42,487 nt of DNA. Source: Candidatus Adiutrix sp. Lineage in GTDB: Bacteria > Desulfobacterota > Desulfarculia > Adiutricales > Adiutricaceae. The notes under the pieces were generated by a model that was not told the origin of the DNA, did no database searches, and worked only from the letters and a program-made list of their open reading frames with translations. A program made the position numbers and the translations under genes. How positions within the stretch are numbered: position 1 is the stretch's first letter; each line of letters starts with the position of its first letter. The stretch lies in assembly GCA_031261565.1 (NCBI GenBank), contig JAISJK010000133.1, forward strand, positions 1 through 42,487. Direction: 5' to 3'. Positions 27,524-34,786 of the stretch are shown here, in pieces.

Positions 27524-28849
27524 TCAGTTGGCGGTCAGGCGGATCAGCATTTCCCGGGCCTGGGCCAGGGCCACCGGCTGATCAAAAGGTTGTTTCAGAA
27601 AATTCATAAAATTCGGGTAGTGCTCAATGGCCCGGTCAATTTCCGGGTTGGCCCCGCGCTGGTAGGCACCCAGGTTGATCATGTCTTCATTTTTGTTATA
27701 GGTGGCCAGGGCGTCTTTAAAACGGCCGGCGGCGGCCAGTTGATCTTTGTCGGCCAGGTCGGTCATGAGGCGGCTGATGCTGGAGAGGACGTCAATGGCC
27801 GGGTAATGGTTTTTGGCGGCCAGCTCCCGGCGTAGCACAATGTGCCCATCGAGAATGGAGCGCATGGCGTCGGCCACCGGCTCATTCATATCGTCGCCGT
27901 CCACCAGCACGGTGTAGAGCCCGGTGATGCTGCCGCAGGGCCAGCGCCCGGCCCGCTCCAAAAGGCCCGGCAACTGGGCGAAGACCGAGGGGGTATAGCC
28001 CCGGGTGGTGGCCGGCTCGCCCACCGAGAGGCCCACCTCCCGGGCGGCGTAGGCGTAGCGGGTGGCGGAATCCATCATCAGGATAACGTTTTTCCCCTGA
28101 TCCCGAAAGTATTCGGCAATGGCCGTGCCCACATAAGCTCCCCGCATCCGCACCAGGGCCGGCTGCTCGCTGGTGGCGGCCACCACCACGCTGCGGGCCA
28201 TGCCCTCCGGCCCCAGGTCTTTGTCGATAAATTCCATGACCTCGCGGCCGCGCTCGCCAATGAGGGCGATGACGTTGACATCGGCCTTCATGTGACGGGC
28301 AATCATTCCCAGGAGGGTGGATTTGCCCACCCCGGAGCCGGCGAAAATCCCCACTCTCTGCCCCTGGCCGATAGTCAGGAGGGCGTTAATGGCCTTGACC
28401 CCCACGTCCATGGCCTCGGTGATGCGATTCCGTTCGAGGGGGTTGCCGGGCCGGGCGTGAACTTTATAGCGCCCGGTGTAGTTGAGCGGCCCCCGGCCAT
28501 CAATGACCCGGCCCAGGCCGTCCACCACCCGGCCCAAAAGCTCCGGCCCGATGCTCACGGTGGCCTGGTTGCCGGTGGAGAGGATGCGGCTGCCGGGGGT
28601 CAGCCCGGCCATCACCCCCACCGGCATGAGCTGGATAACCCCCTCGCGGAAGCCCACCACTTCGGCCTCAATGGGCGGCCGGCCGTCCACCGGAAAGATG
28701 CGGCAGACCTCGCCCACCGAGGCGGCCGGGCCATCGCCCTCAATCACCAGGCCCAGCACTTTGGTCACCCGGCCCTCCAGCGACAGGGGCCGGACATCCT
28801 GGACGACACTGAGAAAGGGGGCGAAATCAAGGGGTTTGAGCTCAACCAT
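27524..28849 (-). CDS. fliI: Flagellar type III export ATPase FliI
   Basis: 441 residues from the ATG at 28849, overlapping the fliH end by eight bases. It is the hexameric ATPase of the flagellar export apparatus. Walker A AGSGVGKST is at 170-178; other F1-beta-like features are ALIGERGREVMEF, the Walker B strand VILMMDSATRYAYAAREVGL and the GYTPSVFAQLPGLLERAGR segment, diagnostic for FliI/SctN. The tight overlap with fliH matches their physical complex. The flagellar rather than injectisome identity rests on fliF-fliG-fliH context. Confidence 0.95.
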   Translation of the reverse strand: MVELKPLDFAPFLSVVQDVRPLSLEGRVTKVLGLVIEGDGPAASVGEVCRIFPVDGRPPIEAEVVGFREGVIQLMPVGVMAGLTPGSRILSTGNQATVSIGPELLGRVVDGLGRVIDGRGPLNYTGRYKVHARPGNPLERNRITEAMDVGVKAINALLTIGQGQRVGIFAGSGVGKSTLLGMIARHMKADVNVIALIGERGREVMEFIDKDLGPEGMARSVVVAATSEQPALVRMRGAYVGTAIAEYFRDQGKNVILMMDSATRYAYAAREVGLSVGEPATTRGYTPSVFAQLPGLLERAGRWPCGSITGLYTVLVDGDDMNEPVADAMRSILDGHIVLRRELAAKNHYPAIDVLSSISRLMTDLADKDQLAAAGRFKDALATYNKNEDMINLGAYQRGANPEIDRAIEHYPNFMNFLKQPFDQPVALAQAREMLIRLTAN

Positions 28850-30158
28850 GGTCAGTGGGACTGCCTTCCGTCTCCGCCTGGGGGTAAGCCCGGCGGAAAG
28901 ATTCGCGCAGCACGGACAGCACCTGATTGGCCCGGTGCTTGACCGTGGCATCGAGACGGCCGATATCTGATTCCATAATCAGGTCGCCCGGCCCCAGGGT
29001 CTCGTCGGGCTGGAAAGTGACTTTGACCAGGGCCCCCAGCTGCTCCCGGCACTCGGCCCGGGCCTGATCCAGTTGGGCGATGTCCTGGGGTCGGGCCAGA
29101 AAGGTGACCCGATGGGCCTGGGAGAGAAAGGCGATGCAGGAGCGGAAGGCGGCGGCGGCCAGCTCTTTGTCCTCGGCCAGCTCCTTGCCCAGGATATGCT
29201 CCACGGCCTCAACGGCCAGTTTGACCATCAGCGGTTCATTGGCGGTCCACAGGTCATTATAAAGATTTTCCATCTTGGCCATGATGGCCACCAGGCCGGC
29301 CGTCTGCTCCTGAAAATTTTTCAGAGCCTCAGCCTGCCCGGCGGCCCGGCCCTCGGCCAGGCCCCGGTCGTAGCCCGTCTGATGGCCAGAGGTTTGGGCC
29401 TCGGCCTGGGTTTTGGCCCGATCCTGCTCCACTTCGGCCAGACGGGCGGCGTGCTCGGCCTCCAGCCTTCCCCTTTCCTGATCCAGGCCGGCGATGCGTT
29501 CGGCGGCGGCGGCCAGCTCGGCCTCGGCCTCAGCCCTCAGCCCGGCGGCCGTCTGGCGCTCATCCTCGGCGGCGGCCCGCTCAGAGGCGGCTCTAGCCAG
29601 CTCGGCCCCGGCCTCGGCCAGCCGCTCATCCGTCTCCCGGCGGATTTTGGCCAGGCCGGCCTCTTCCTGAGCCCTGACTTCGGCAGCCCGGCCTTTGGCC
29701 TCGGTCACCGCCGTTTCAATGATGGCCGCAGCCCGGGCCTTGGCCTCGTTGGTAATTTCCTGGCGCCGGGTCTCGGCCTGGGCCAGGGTGCGCACCACAT
29801 CCGGGTCGCGGATATCCATATCTTCGTAGATGTATTGGGAGGGCTGGCCGGGGTTAAAAAGATCCTCGTAGGCCGCCTGGTTGGCCTGGCTGTCCCCGGC
29901 CAGATCAAAGGGCTTGAAAAGCCCCTCCAGGGAAGGCAGATCATCCATAAAGCCAGCCAGGGGCGGCCGGTCGTCTTTAAATTCCTCCAAAGGGTCAGGG
30001 GGCGGCTCTTTGGGGGTGATCAGCCGGCCAAAATCCTCATGGATATCCGGAACCGGGCCGGTCTGGTTCAGCACCGGAAAAGTTTCCGGCTGAAAATCGA
30101 CGACCTTGATGGTCGGGCCCACCTTGGCGCGCGACTCAGACAAACTGGTCGCCTCCAT
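28842..30158 (-). CDS. fliH: Flagellar assembly protein FliH, extended form
   Basis: About 438 residues; common FliH proteins are near 230-270. The C-terminal ~170 residues are recognisable FliH/SctL (LAVEAVEHILGKELAEDKELAAAAFRSCIAFL, then a VTFQPDETLGPGDLIMESDIGRLDATV segment), the part that binds and restrains FliI. Before it lies a long alanine/glutamate-rich coiled coil (about residues 125-280) with GxxxG-like GYDRGLAEGRAAGQ, and a proline/aspartate-rich N-terminal ~120 residues with no recognised domain. The start is uncertain: ATG 30158 has weak AAGGG, while a TTG at 30143 has GGAGG at eight bases. It overlaps the fliG end either way. Confidence 0.85.
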   Translation of the reverse strand: MEATSLSESRAKVGPTIKVVDFQPETFPVLNQTGPVPDIHEDFGRLITPKEPPPDPLEEFKDDRPPLAGFMDDLPSLEGLFKPFDLAGDSQANQAAYEDLFNPGQPSQYIYEDMDIRDPDVVRTLAQAETRRQEITNEAKARAAAIIETAVTEAKGRAAEVRAQEEAGLAKIRRETDERLAEAGAELARAASERAAAEDERQTAAGLRAEAEAELAAAAERIAGLDQERGRLEAEHAARLAEVEQDRAKTQAEAQTSGHQTGYDRGLAEGRAAGQAEALKNFQEQTAGLVAIMAKMENLYNDLWTANEPLMVKLAVEAVEHILGKELAEDKELAAAAFRSCIAFLSQAHRVTFLARPQDIAQLDQARAECREQLGALVKVTFQPDETLGPGDLIMESDIGRLDATVKHRANQVLSVLRESFRRAYPQAETEGSPTDHG

Positions 30159-31149
30159 CGCCCTTGCCGATGGCGATCTTGCCCTCGGCCTCCAGCTTTT
30201 TGGCCGTCCGCAGGATGGTCTGCTGGGCCTTTTCCACATCGGCCAGCTTGGTCGGCCCCATGGATTCCAGGTCTTCCTTGATCATGCCGGCGGCCCGCTC
30301 GGAGAGGTTGGAGAAAACCTTGGCCCGCATCTCCTCGGAGGCCGATTTCAGGGCCAGGGTCAGCTCATCGTTGTTGACCTCTTTCAGAATGGTGCGGATG
30401 GAGCGGTCGTCCACTGTCAGGAGATCCTCAAAGACAAACATGAGCTTGCGGACTTCGTTGGAAAGCTCGGGGCGGTCTTCCTCCAGCTTGCTCATAATGG
30501 CGTTTTCCGTATTCTGATCCACCTGGTTGAGAATCTCGGCCACGGTATTGGAGCCGCCAGCCCCCCGGCCGCCAATGGGGCCCTGGGCCTTGATTTCCTG
30601 CCGCAGGACATCCTCCACCTCGTCGAGGATATTGATGGGCACATGATCCAGATCGGCGATGCGCAGGATGACGTCCTGCTGCAAAGGCTCCGGGAATTCG
30701 GAGATTATCTGGGCGCTTTTGCCGGGGTCGATGTGGGCCAGCACCAGGGCGATGGTCTGGGGGTGCTCGTTGCGGATAAAATTCCCGAGGGACTTGGTGT
30801 CGATATTTTTGATATTGGAAAAGGGCACCGGGGAGTTGACGTCCTGCAATAAACCCTCGGCCCGGTCGCCGTCCAGGGCCCGACCAATGGTGTTTTTGAA
30901 GAAATCATCGCCCTTGATGCGGATATCGGCCGGCAGATCCATGGCCCCCACAAACTCCCACAAAACATCCTGCACCTGATTGGGGGTGACGTTTTGGATT
31001 TTGCTCATGGCTTTGCCCAGATCCTTGATTTCAATATCCTCCAGAGCTTTAAAAATCTCGGTGGTGAATTCCTCGCCCAGGGTCAGCAGAAAGATGGCCG
31101 CCTTTTCCGGGCCGGTCAGACCTGCTGGTTTTTTTTCTTCTTTGGCCAT
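30136..31149 (-). CDS. fliG: Flagellar motor switch protein FliG
   Basis: 337 residues. FliG couples stator torque to the rotor and sets the rotation sense. The middle-domain hallmark EHPQTIALVLAHID and the PLQQDVILRIADLDHV strand are present. The C-terminal torque domain has MFVFEDLLTVDDRSIRTILKEV with the charged D/R/K positions that face the stator, and ends EVNNDELTLALKSASEEMRAKVFSNLSERA. It lies 57 bases downstream of fliF past a GC-rich hairpin. An eleven-residue hydrophilic N-terminal lead precedes the usual GPEKAAIFLLTLGEE start. Confidence 0.96.
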   Translation of the reverse strand: MAKEEKKPAGLTGPEKAAIFLLTLGEEFTTEIFKALEDIEIKDLGKAMSKIQNVTPNQVQDVLWEFVGAMDLPADIRIKGDDFFKNTIGRALDGDRAEGLLQDVNSPVPFSNIKNIDTKSLGNFIRNEHPQTIALVLAHIDPGKSAQIISEFPEPLQQDVILRIADLDHVPINILDEVEDVLRQEIKAQGPIGGRGAGGSNTVAEILNQVDQNTENAIMSKLEEDRPELSNEVRKLMFVFEDLLTVDDRSIRTILKEVNNDELTLALKSASEEMRAKVFSNLSERAAGMIKEDLESMGPTKLADVEKAQQTILRTAKKLEAEGKIAIGKGDGGDQFV

Positions 31150-31167
31150 GGCTGAAGTATCCTGTAG

Positions 31168-31191
31168 GCGGGGCCGGCTATCCGGCCCCGC
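31168..31191 (-). other. GC-rich stem-loop between fliF and fliG
   Basis: GCGGGGCCGG (31168-31177) and CCGGCCCCGC (31182-31191) pair perfectly around a four-base loop. No T-run follows in the direction of transcription. It more likely adjusts mRNA stability or relative FliF and FliG output than ends the transcript. Confidence 0.5.
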
Positions 31192-31206
31192 TGGAAAATT
31201 GACAGA

Positions 31207-32961
31207 CTACATTTTGTGCTCATCGCCCTGGGGCGGCTTCTCTTCAATCCAGCTGCGCACCAGGCCCACGGTTCGCTCCAGGTTATCCCTGGCTATGGGC
31301 AGGATATTGTCCCGGCTGAGATTGCCATAGGCCAGGGCCGGGGTCTCCTCATCATCCTCGTCGGCCTCGTCCTCATAGTCTGGGGCCTCATTCTCGTCAG
31401 CCGGGGAGTAGGCTTTGTCAGGCAATTCATCGGTCTCTTCCCCGGCGGCGGCCAGCGGGGCCGGGGAGGCGGCGGCCGGCAGAGGCAGACTGTCGCCGTA
31501 GGAGGGGCCACCGGGCAACTCCGGCAGGATGGGCGGCTCGGCCCCGGCTCCGGCCGGCTCCACCTCCCGTTTCAGCCAGTTGACAATGGGCCTGACCACC
31601 AGGAAAAAGAAGAGGATAATCAGCAGGATATTAATCAGGGGATGGGCGAATTCCCGCACCAGGTCGAGGGCGAAGAGAGCCCAGGGAGAGATTTCCTCGG
31701 GCCGGGCGAATTGGGCGCTGGTTATGGACACGATATCACCTCTGGCGGCGTCAAAGCCGATGGCGGCTTTGACCGCCTCTTCCAACAGTTGCAACTTCTC
31801 CGGGGACTGGGGCTCAAAAACCGTTTCGCCCTCTTCATTTTTGACATAGAGGCCATCGAGGAGGACGGCCACGCTGATCTTTTTCAGGTCGCCGGCCTTG
31901 GAGACCGTCTGCCGCTTGGTGTTGGTGACTTCATAGTTGTTCTGTTCCTCGGTTCGGGTGTACTGATCCTGCCCGCCCACCCCGGAATTCTGGCGGTTGG
32001 CCGTGCCCAGCTCGTAAGTCGCGTTGGGCACCCCGGCGTTGTAGCGGCCCGGGCCGACGCTTTTCTCCACAATTTTCTGCTCGCTGCGGACGGCGGTGCG
32101 CTCCGGGTCAAAAATGTCTTCACTGGTGACCACTTCCTTCAGATCCAGGTCGGCGTGAACCGTGGTGATAGCTTTGTCATGGCCCACCACCCGCTCCATC
32201 ATGGCCTGAATGCGACGTTTGATAGCCTCCTCATACTTGGATTTCTGGGCCATCTGGTCGTCATTTAGGAGGCCGGGCTTGTTGGTGTCTTTGCTCCAGA
32301 TGAGGCCGCCGTCAGTATCCACCACCGAGACGTTATCCGGGGTCAGGCCGGCCACCGACGAAGTGACCAGATTGACGAGGCCATTGAGCTGGGGCTTGGT
32401 CAGCTCGGCCCCGCGGCGCATCTTGATGACCACCGAGGCCGTCGGGTCTTTCTGCTCCTCAATAAACAGCGTCTCTTTGGGCACCGAGAGGTGCACCCGG
32501 GCCATTTCAATTTCGGGCATACTGGTGATGGTTCGCTCCAGCTCGCCGGAGACGGCCCGCATCAGGTTGGTCTTCTGCACCAGGTCGGTGACGCCCAGTT
32601 TCTGGTTGTCAAAAATTTCAAAGCCCACATTGCTCTTGGACGGCAAACCTTTGACGGCCAGATCCACTCTGGTGGCCGAGACCAGCTCGGCCGGCACCTC
32701 AATGGCCGTGCCATCCGCCACCAGGTTATAGGGCACCTTCTGGGCCTTTAATTCATTGGTTATGGCCCCGGCGTCTTCCGGGCTGAGCTGGGAATACAAG
32801 ACGCCGTAAGACATCTCGCTGCCGCTGCTGCGAAAGATGATGAAAAGCAAAAGGGCCGCGGCCGCAGCGATGAGCAGGCCGCTCACCGCCAGCTTGGAAG
32901 GGCCGGCCGCGACAATTATTTCGCGCCCCCGGTTGAGCCTGTCCTGAAAATTAAAAGCCAT
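31207..32961 (-). CDS. fliF: Flagellar MS-ring protein FliF
   Basis: 584 residues with AAAGGGGC before the ATG. FliF builds the membrane ring on which the flagellum assembles. Membrane helix 1 is near residues 24-45 and helix 2 near 437-457, bracketing the periplasmic ring-building domains (YxxLSPEDAGAITNELKAQKVPYNL, PEIEMARVHLSVPKETLF, VTSSVAGLTPDNVSVVD). The cytoplasmic tail contains a long acidic insert (DEADEDDEETP) before the terminal FliG-binding helix (NLERTVGLVRSWIEE). First gene of fliFGHI and preceded by a sigma-54 promoter. Confidence 0.96.
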   Translation of the reverse strand: MAFNFQDRLNRGREIIVAAGPSKLAVSGLLIAAAAALLLFIIFRSSGSEMSYGVLYSQLSPEDAGAITNELKAQKVPYNLVADGTAIEVPAELVSATRVDLAVKGLPSKSNVGFEIFDNQKLGVTDLVQKTNLMRAVSGELERTITSMPEIEMARVHLSVPKETLFIEEQKDPTASVVIKMRRGAELTKPQLNGLVNLVTSSVAGLTPDNVSVVDTDGGLIWSKDTNKPGLLNDDQMAQKSKYEEAIKRRIQAMMERVVGHDKAITTVHADLDLKEVVTSEDIFDPERTAVRSEQKIVEKSVGPGRYNAGVPNATYELGTANRQNSGVGGQDQYTRTEEQNNYEVTNTKRQTVSKAGDLKKISVAVLLDGLYVKNEEGETVFEPQSPEKLQLLEEAVKAAIGFDAARGDIVSITSAQFARPEEISPWALFALDLVREFAHPLINILLIILFFFLVVRPIVNWLKREVEPAGAGAEPPILPELPGGPSYGDSLPLPAAASPAPLAAAGEETDELPDKAYSPADENEAPDYEDEADEDDEETPALAYGNLSRDNILPIARDNLERTVGLVRSWIEEKPPQGDEHKM

Positions 32962-33014
32962 GATTTTGCCCCTTTAGCCAGAGTTTTAAGCTATGTTAGC
33001 CATCACGGCCTGAT

Positions 33015-33034
33015 AAAAGCAAGATTAAGGCCAA
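33015..33034 (-). promoter_or_regulatory. Sigma-54 promoter of fliFGHI
   Basis: The minus strand reads TTGGCCTTAATCTTGCTTTT. GG (33032-33031) and GC (33020-33019) are exactly ten bases apart, and the -12 element TTGCT is full consensus. Transcription would begin near 33007, with a ~45-base leader. Sigma-54 control of mid-class flagellar genes is well known in deltaproteobacteria and vibrios. Confidence 0.72.
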
Positions 33035-33095
33035 TATTCGTCAAACCTCAAGTGATGTTATACTATAAATGGCCCCGGCCCCGCAAGCCGCAGAA

Positions 33096-33121
33096 AAAAA
33101 CCCGCTGGCCGGCGGGTTTTT
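33096..33121 (-). terminator. Intrinsic terminator downstream of lpxC
   Basis: AAAAACCCGC and GCGGGTTTTT form a perfect ten-base stem around a six-base loop. On the minus strand the stem leads into a run of seven T. It separates lpxC from the fliF promoter and, having A and T tracts on both sides, could work in both directions. Confidence 0.9.
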
Positions 33122-33147
33122 CGAGGAGTTAAAAGTGATCTTTCAGG

Positions 33148-34140
33148 TCATAAACCGATGGAGGGCAGAGCCTCTTCCAGGGTCAGGGTCAGGCGGGGCA
33201 GGAGAGACCGGGCGTCAGTGGGCAAATCATCGGAGGGCTGATCATAGGTGGGCCTATGAACCGATTGGCCCTTTTCAGCCCCGGGCCGGGTCATTTCCAG
33301 GAGGCCCGGCTGGGCCAGGGCCTCGATCAGGAAGCGGCGGTTGAGCTCATGCCCCGGCTTATGGAGGACAAACTGGCCGATGACCGGAACGCCGGCCATG
33401 GCCAAATCGCCAATGAAATCCAGAATTTTGTGACGGACAAACTCGTCGTTATAGCGCAAGCCCTCGGGGTTTAAGATGCCGTCGTCGCCCACCACCACCG
33501 CGTTGGCCAGGGAGCCGCCCAGAGCCAGACCCTGCCGGTGCATCATCTCCACGTCTTTAAGCTGGCAAAAGGTGCGGGAGCGGCTGATTTCCCTGATGAA
33601 AGCCGGCTCGGACTCAACATAGTAAAAACAGTGGCGGCCAATGGCCCCGCCGAAATCAATGTGGGCCTCCACCGAGAAGCGGCTGGCCGGGCGCACCGAG
33701 ATGGACTTGTCGCCGGAAGCGACCTGATACGGCCGGGTAACCCGGTAATGACCCCGGGGCGCGTTTTGCTCCACCAGGCCGGCCTCGGAGAGGAGGCGCA
33801 CCCACTCGACGGCCGAGCCGTCAAAGACGGGCAATTCCGGGCCGTCCACCTCCACCAGGAGGTTGTCCACCCCCAGGGCCAGCAGGGTGGCCATCAGATG
33901 CTCGACCGTGCTGACGCTGTTGTCGCCCCGCCCCAAAGTGGTGGCCAGGGTGGTGCTGGTAACATTGCCGGATTTGGCCGGGAGGGCCGGCGAGCCGGGC
34001 CGGTCAGAGCGCTTAAAGGCGATGCCCCGGTTGGCCGGGGCCGGCTTGAGCTTCACATTAATATCGCGGCCGCTGTGGAGGCCGAGGCCCCGGGTGGCTG
34101 TCTCTTTAATAATGGTTTTCTGTCTGATCATGACCGCCAT
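33148..34140 (-). CDS. lpxC: UDP-3-O-acyl-N-acetylglucosamine deacetylase LpxC
   Basis: 330 residues; AGGAG lies about eight bases before the ATG at 34140. LpxC performs the committed step of lipid A synthesis, removing the acetyl group with a zinc ion. Family features: QKTIIKE-x-GLGLHSG near the N-terminus, the zinc histidine in STVEHLMATL, DNLLVEVDGPELPVFDGSA, and the second metal cluster HKILDFIGDLAMAG with GHELNRRFL. About 25 residues beyond the usual C-terminus are poorly conserved. It stands alone between a hairpin (upstream) and a strong terminator, with its own sigma-54 promoter. Confidence 0.95.
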   Translation of the reverse strand: MAVMIRQKTIIKETATRGLGLHSGRDINVKLKPAPANRGIAFKRSDRPGSPALPAKSGNVTSTTLATTLGRGDNSVSTVEHLMATLLALGVDNLLVEVDGPELPVFDGSAVEWVRLLSEAGLVEQNAPRGHYRVTRPYQVASGDKSISVRPASRFSVEAHIDFGGAIGRHCFYYVESEPAFIREISRSRTFCQLKDVEMMHRQGLALGGSLANAVVVGDDGILNPEGLRYNDEFVRHKILDFIGDLAMAGVPVIGQFVLHKPGHELNRRFLIEALAQPGLLEMTRPGAEKGQSVHRPTYDQPSDDLPTDARSLLPRLTLTLEEALPSIGL

Positions 34141-34177
34141 GGCTCACTCCTGTTCGGCTTTTAGCTTCTAAACAAAT

Positions 34178-34196
34178 AAGCAAAAGATGTGCCATA
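34178..34196 (-). promoter_or_regulatory. Consensus sigma-54 promoter of lpxC
   Basis: The minus strand carries TGGCAC (34194-34189), five bases, then TTGCT (34183-34179), matching TGGCAC-N5-TTGCW at every defined core position. GG and GC are ten bases apart. Transcription would begin near 34168, leaving a ~27-base leader that still includes the AGGAG ribosome site. No competing -35/-10 pair is evident in this region. Confidence 0.78.
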
Positions 34197-34276
34197 GACC
34201 AGTCAGGATCGGGCCGGTTAAAACATCCATCATTTGAAATAGCTAAGCGGGGTGCCGGCCACGCCTCCGGCCCGGG

Positions 34277-34316
34277 CCATAGCCCCCTGTGGCCAAATCG
34301 CCACAGGGGGCTATGG
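34277..34316. terminator. 17-bp perfect inverted repeat after ybeY
   Basis: CCATAGCCCCCTGTGGC (34277-34293) and its exact complement (34300-34316) enclose a six-base loop, 14 bases after the ybeY stop. It probably ends or stabilises the che-to-ybeY transcript; no T-run follows on the minus strand. Confidence 0.65.
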
Positions 34317-34330
34317 TTAGAAAGCCACAC

Positions 34331-34786
34331 TCAGATATCCAGCAGTTGCCAGAGGCGATCGGTTTCGGCCTCCTGGCGGGCCGCCTCGGCCGGGCCCCGC
34401 TCATGGTCATAGCCGAGCAGGTGCAAAAGGCCGTGAATCAGATAAAAAAAGAGCATCTCCTCAGCGGTGTAGCCCAAGGGGGGGGCTTCCCGGATAATGG
34501 TGTCGGCGGAGAGGACAATATCGCCCAGCACCCGGGGCGCGCCCCTTATCTCCAGCGTGGGCCAGCCTTCCCCATTCTCCTCCAGAGCGAAGGCCAGCAC
34601 ATTGGTGGGAGTGTCCACGCCCCGGTACTCGCGGTTAATCCGGCGGATTTCCGCATCGCCCACCACGCTCACCGAGACCTCGGCTCCGGTTAAATCCAGA
34701 ATCTTGAGTAGCCTGACCAGGCGGCGGCGGAACTTAGCGCGGTCAAGCAGCAGCGCTTTTTGGCGATTCGACAGGTGGACGGCCAC
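34331..34786 (-). CDS. ybeY: Endoribonuclease YbeY
   Basis: 151 residues from a GTG with AAAGGAAG upstream, overlapping the pgpH end by 44 bases. YbeY matures the 16S rRNA 3' end and takes part in ribosome quality control. The zinc site H-x3-H-x5-H is complete in HGLLHLLGYDH, and the NREYRGVDTPTNVLAFAL strand is characteristic. The gene order phoH (ybeZ)-pgpH-ybeY is the common one in bacteria that possess PgpH. Confidence 0.95.
   Translation of the reverse strand: MAVHLSNRQKALLLDRAKFRRRLVRLLKILDLTGAEVSVSVVGDAEIRRINREYRGVDTPTNVLAFALEENGEGWPTLEIRGAPRVLGDIVLSADTIIREAPPLGYTAEEMLFFYLIHGLLHLLGYDHERGPAEAARQEAETDRLWQLLDI

Noticed and set aside
26102-27835. 577-codon open frame on the plus strand opposite gpmI and fliI
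   Set aside because: It is the antisense of two certain genes, crosses their boundary and has no recognisable domain. High GC with rare stops explains such shadow frames, as it does for 29073-30281 (plus) and 18585-19868 (minus).
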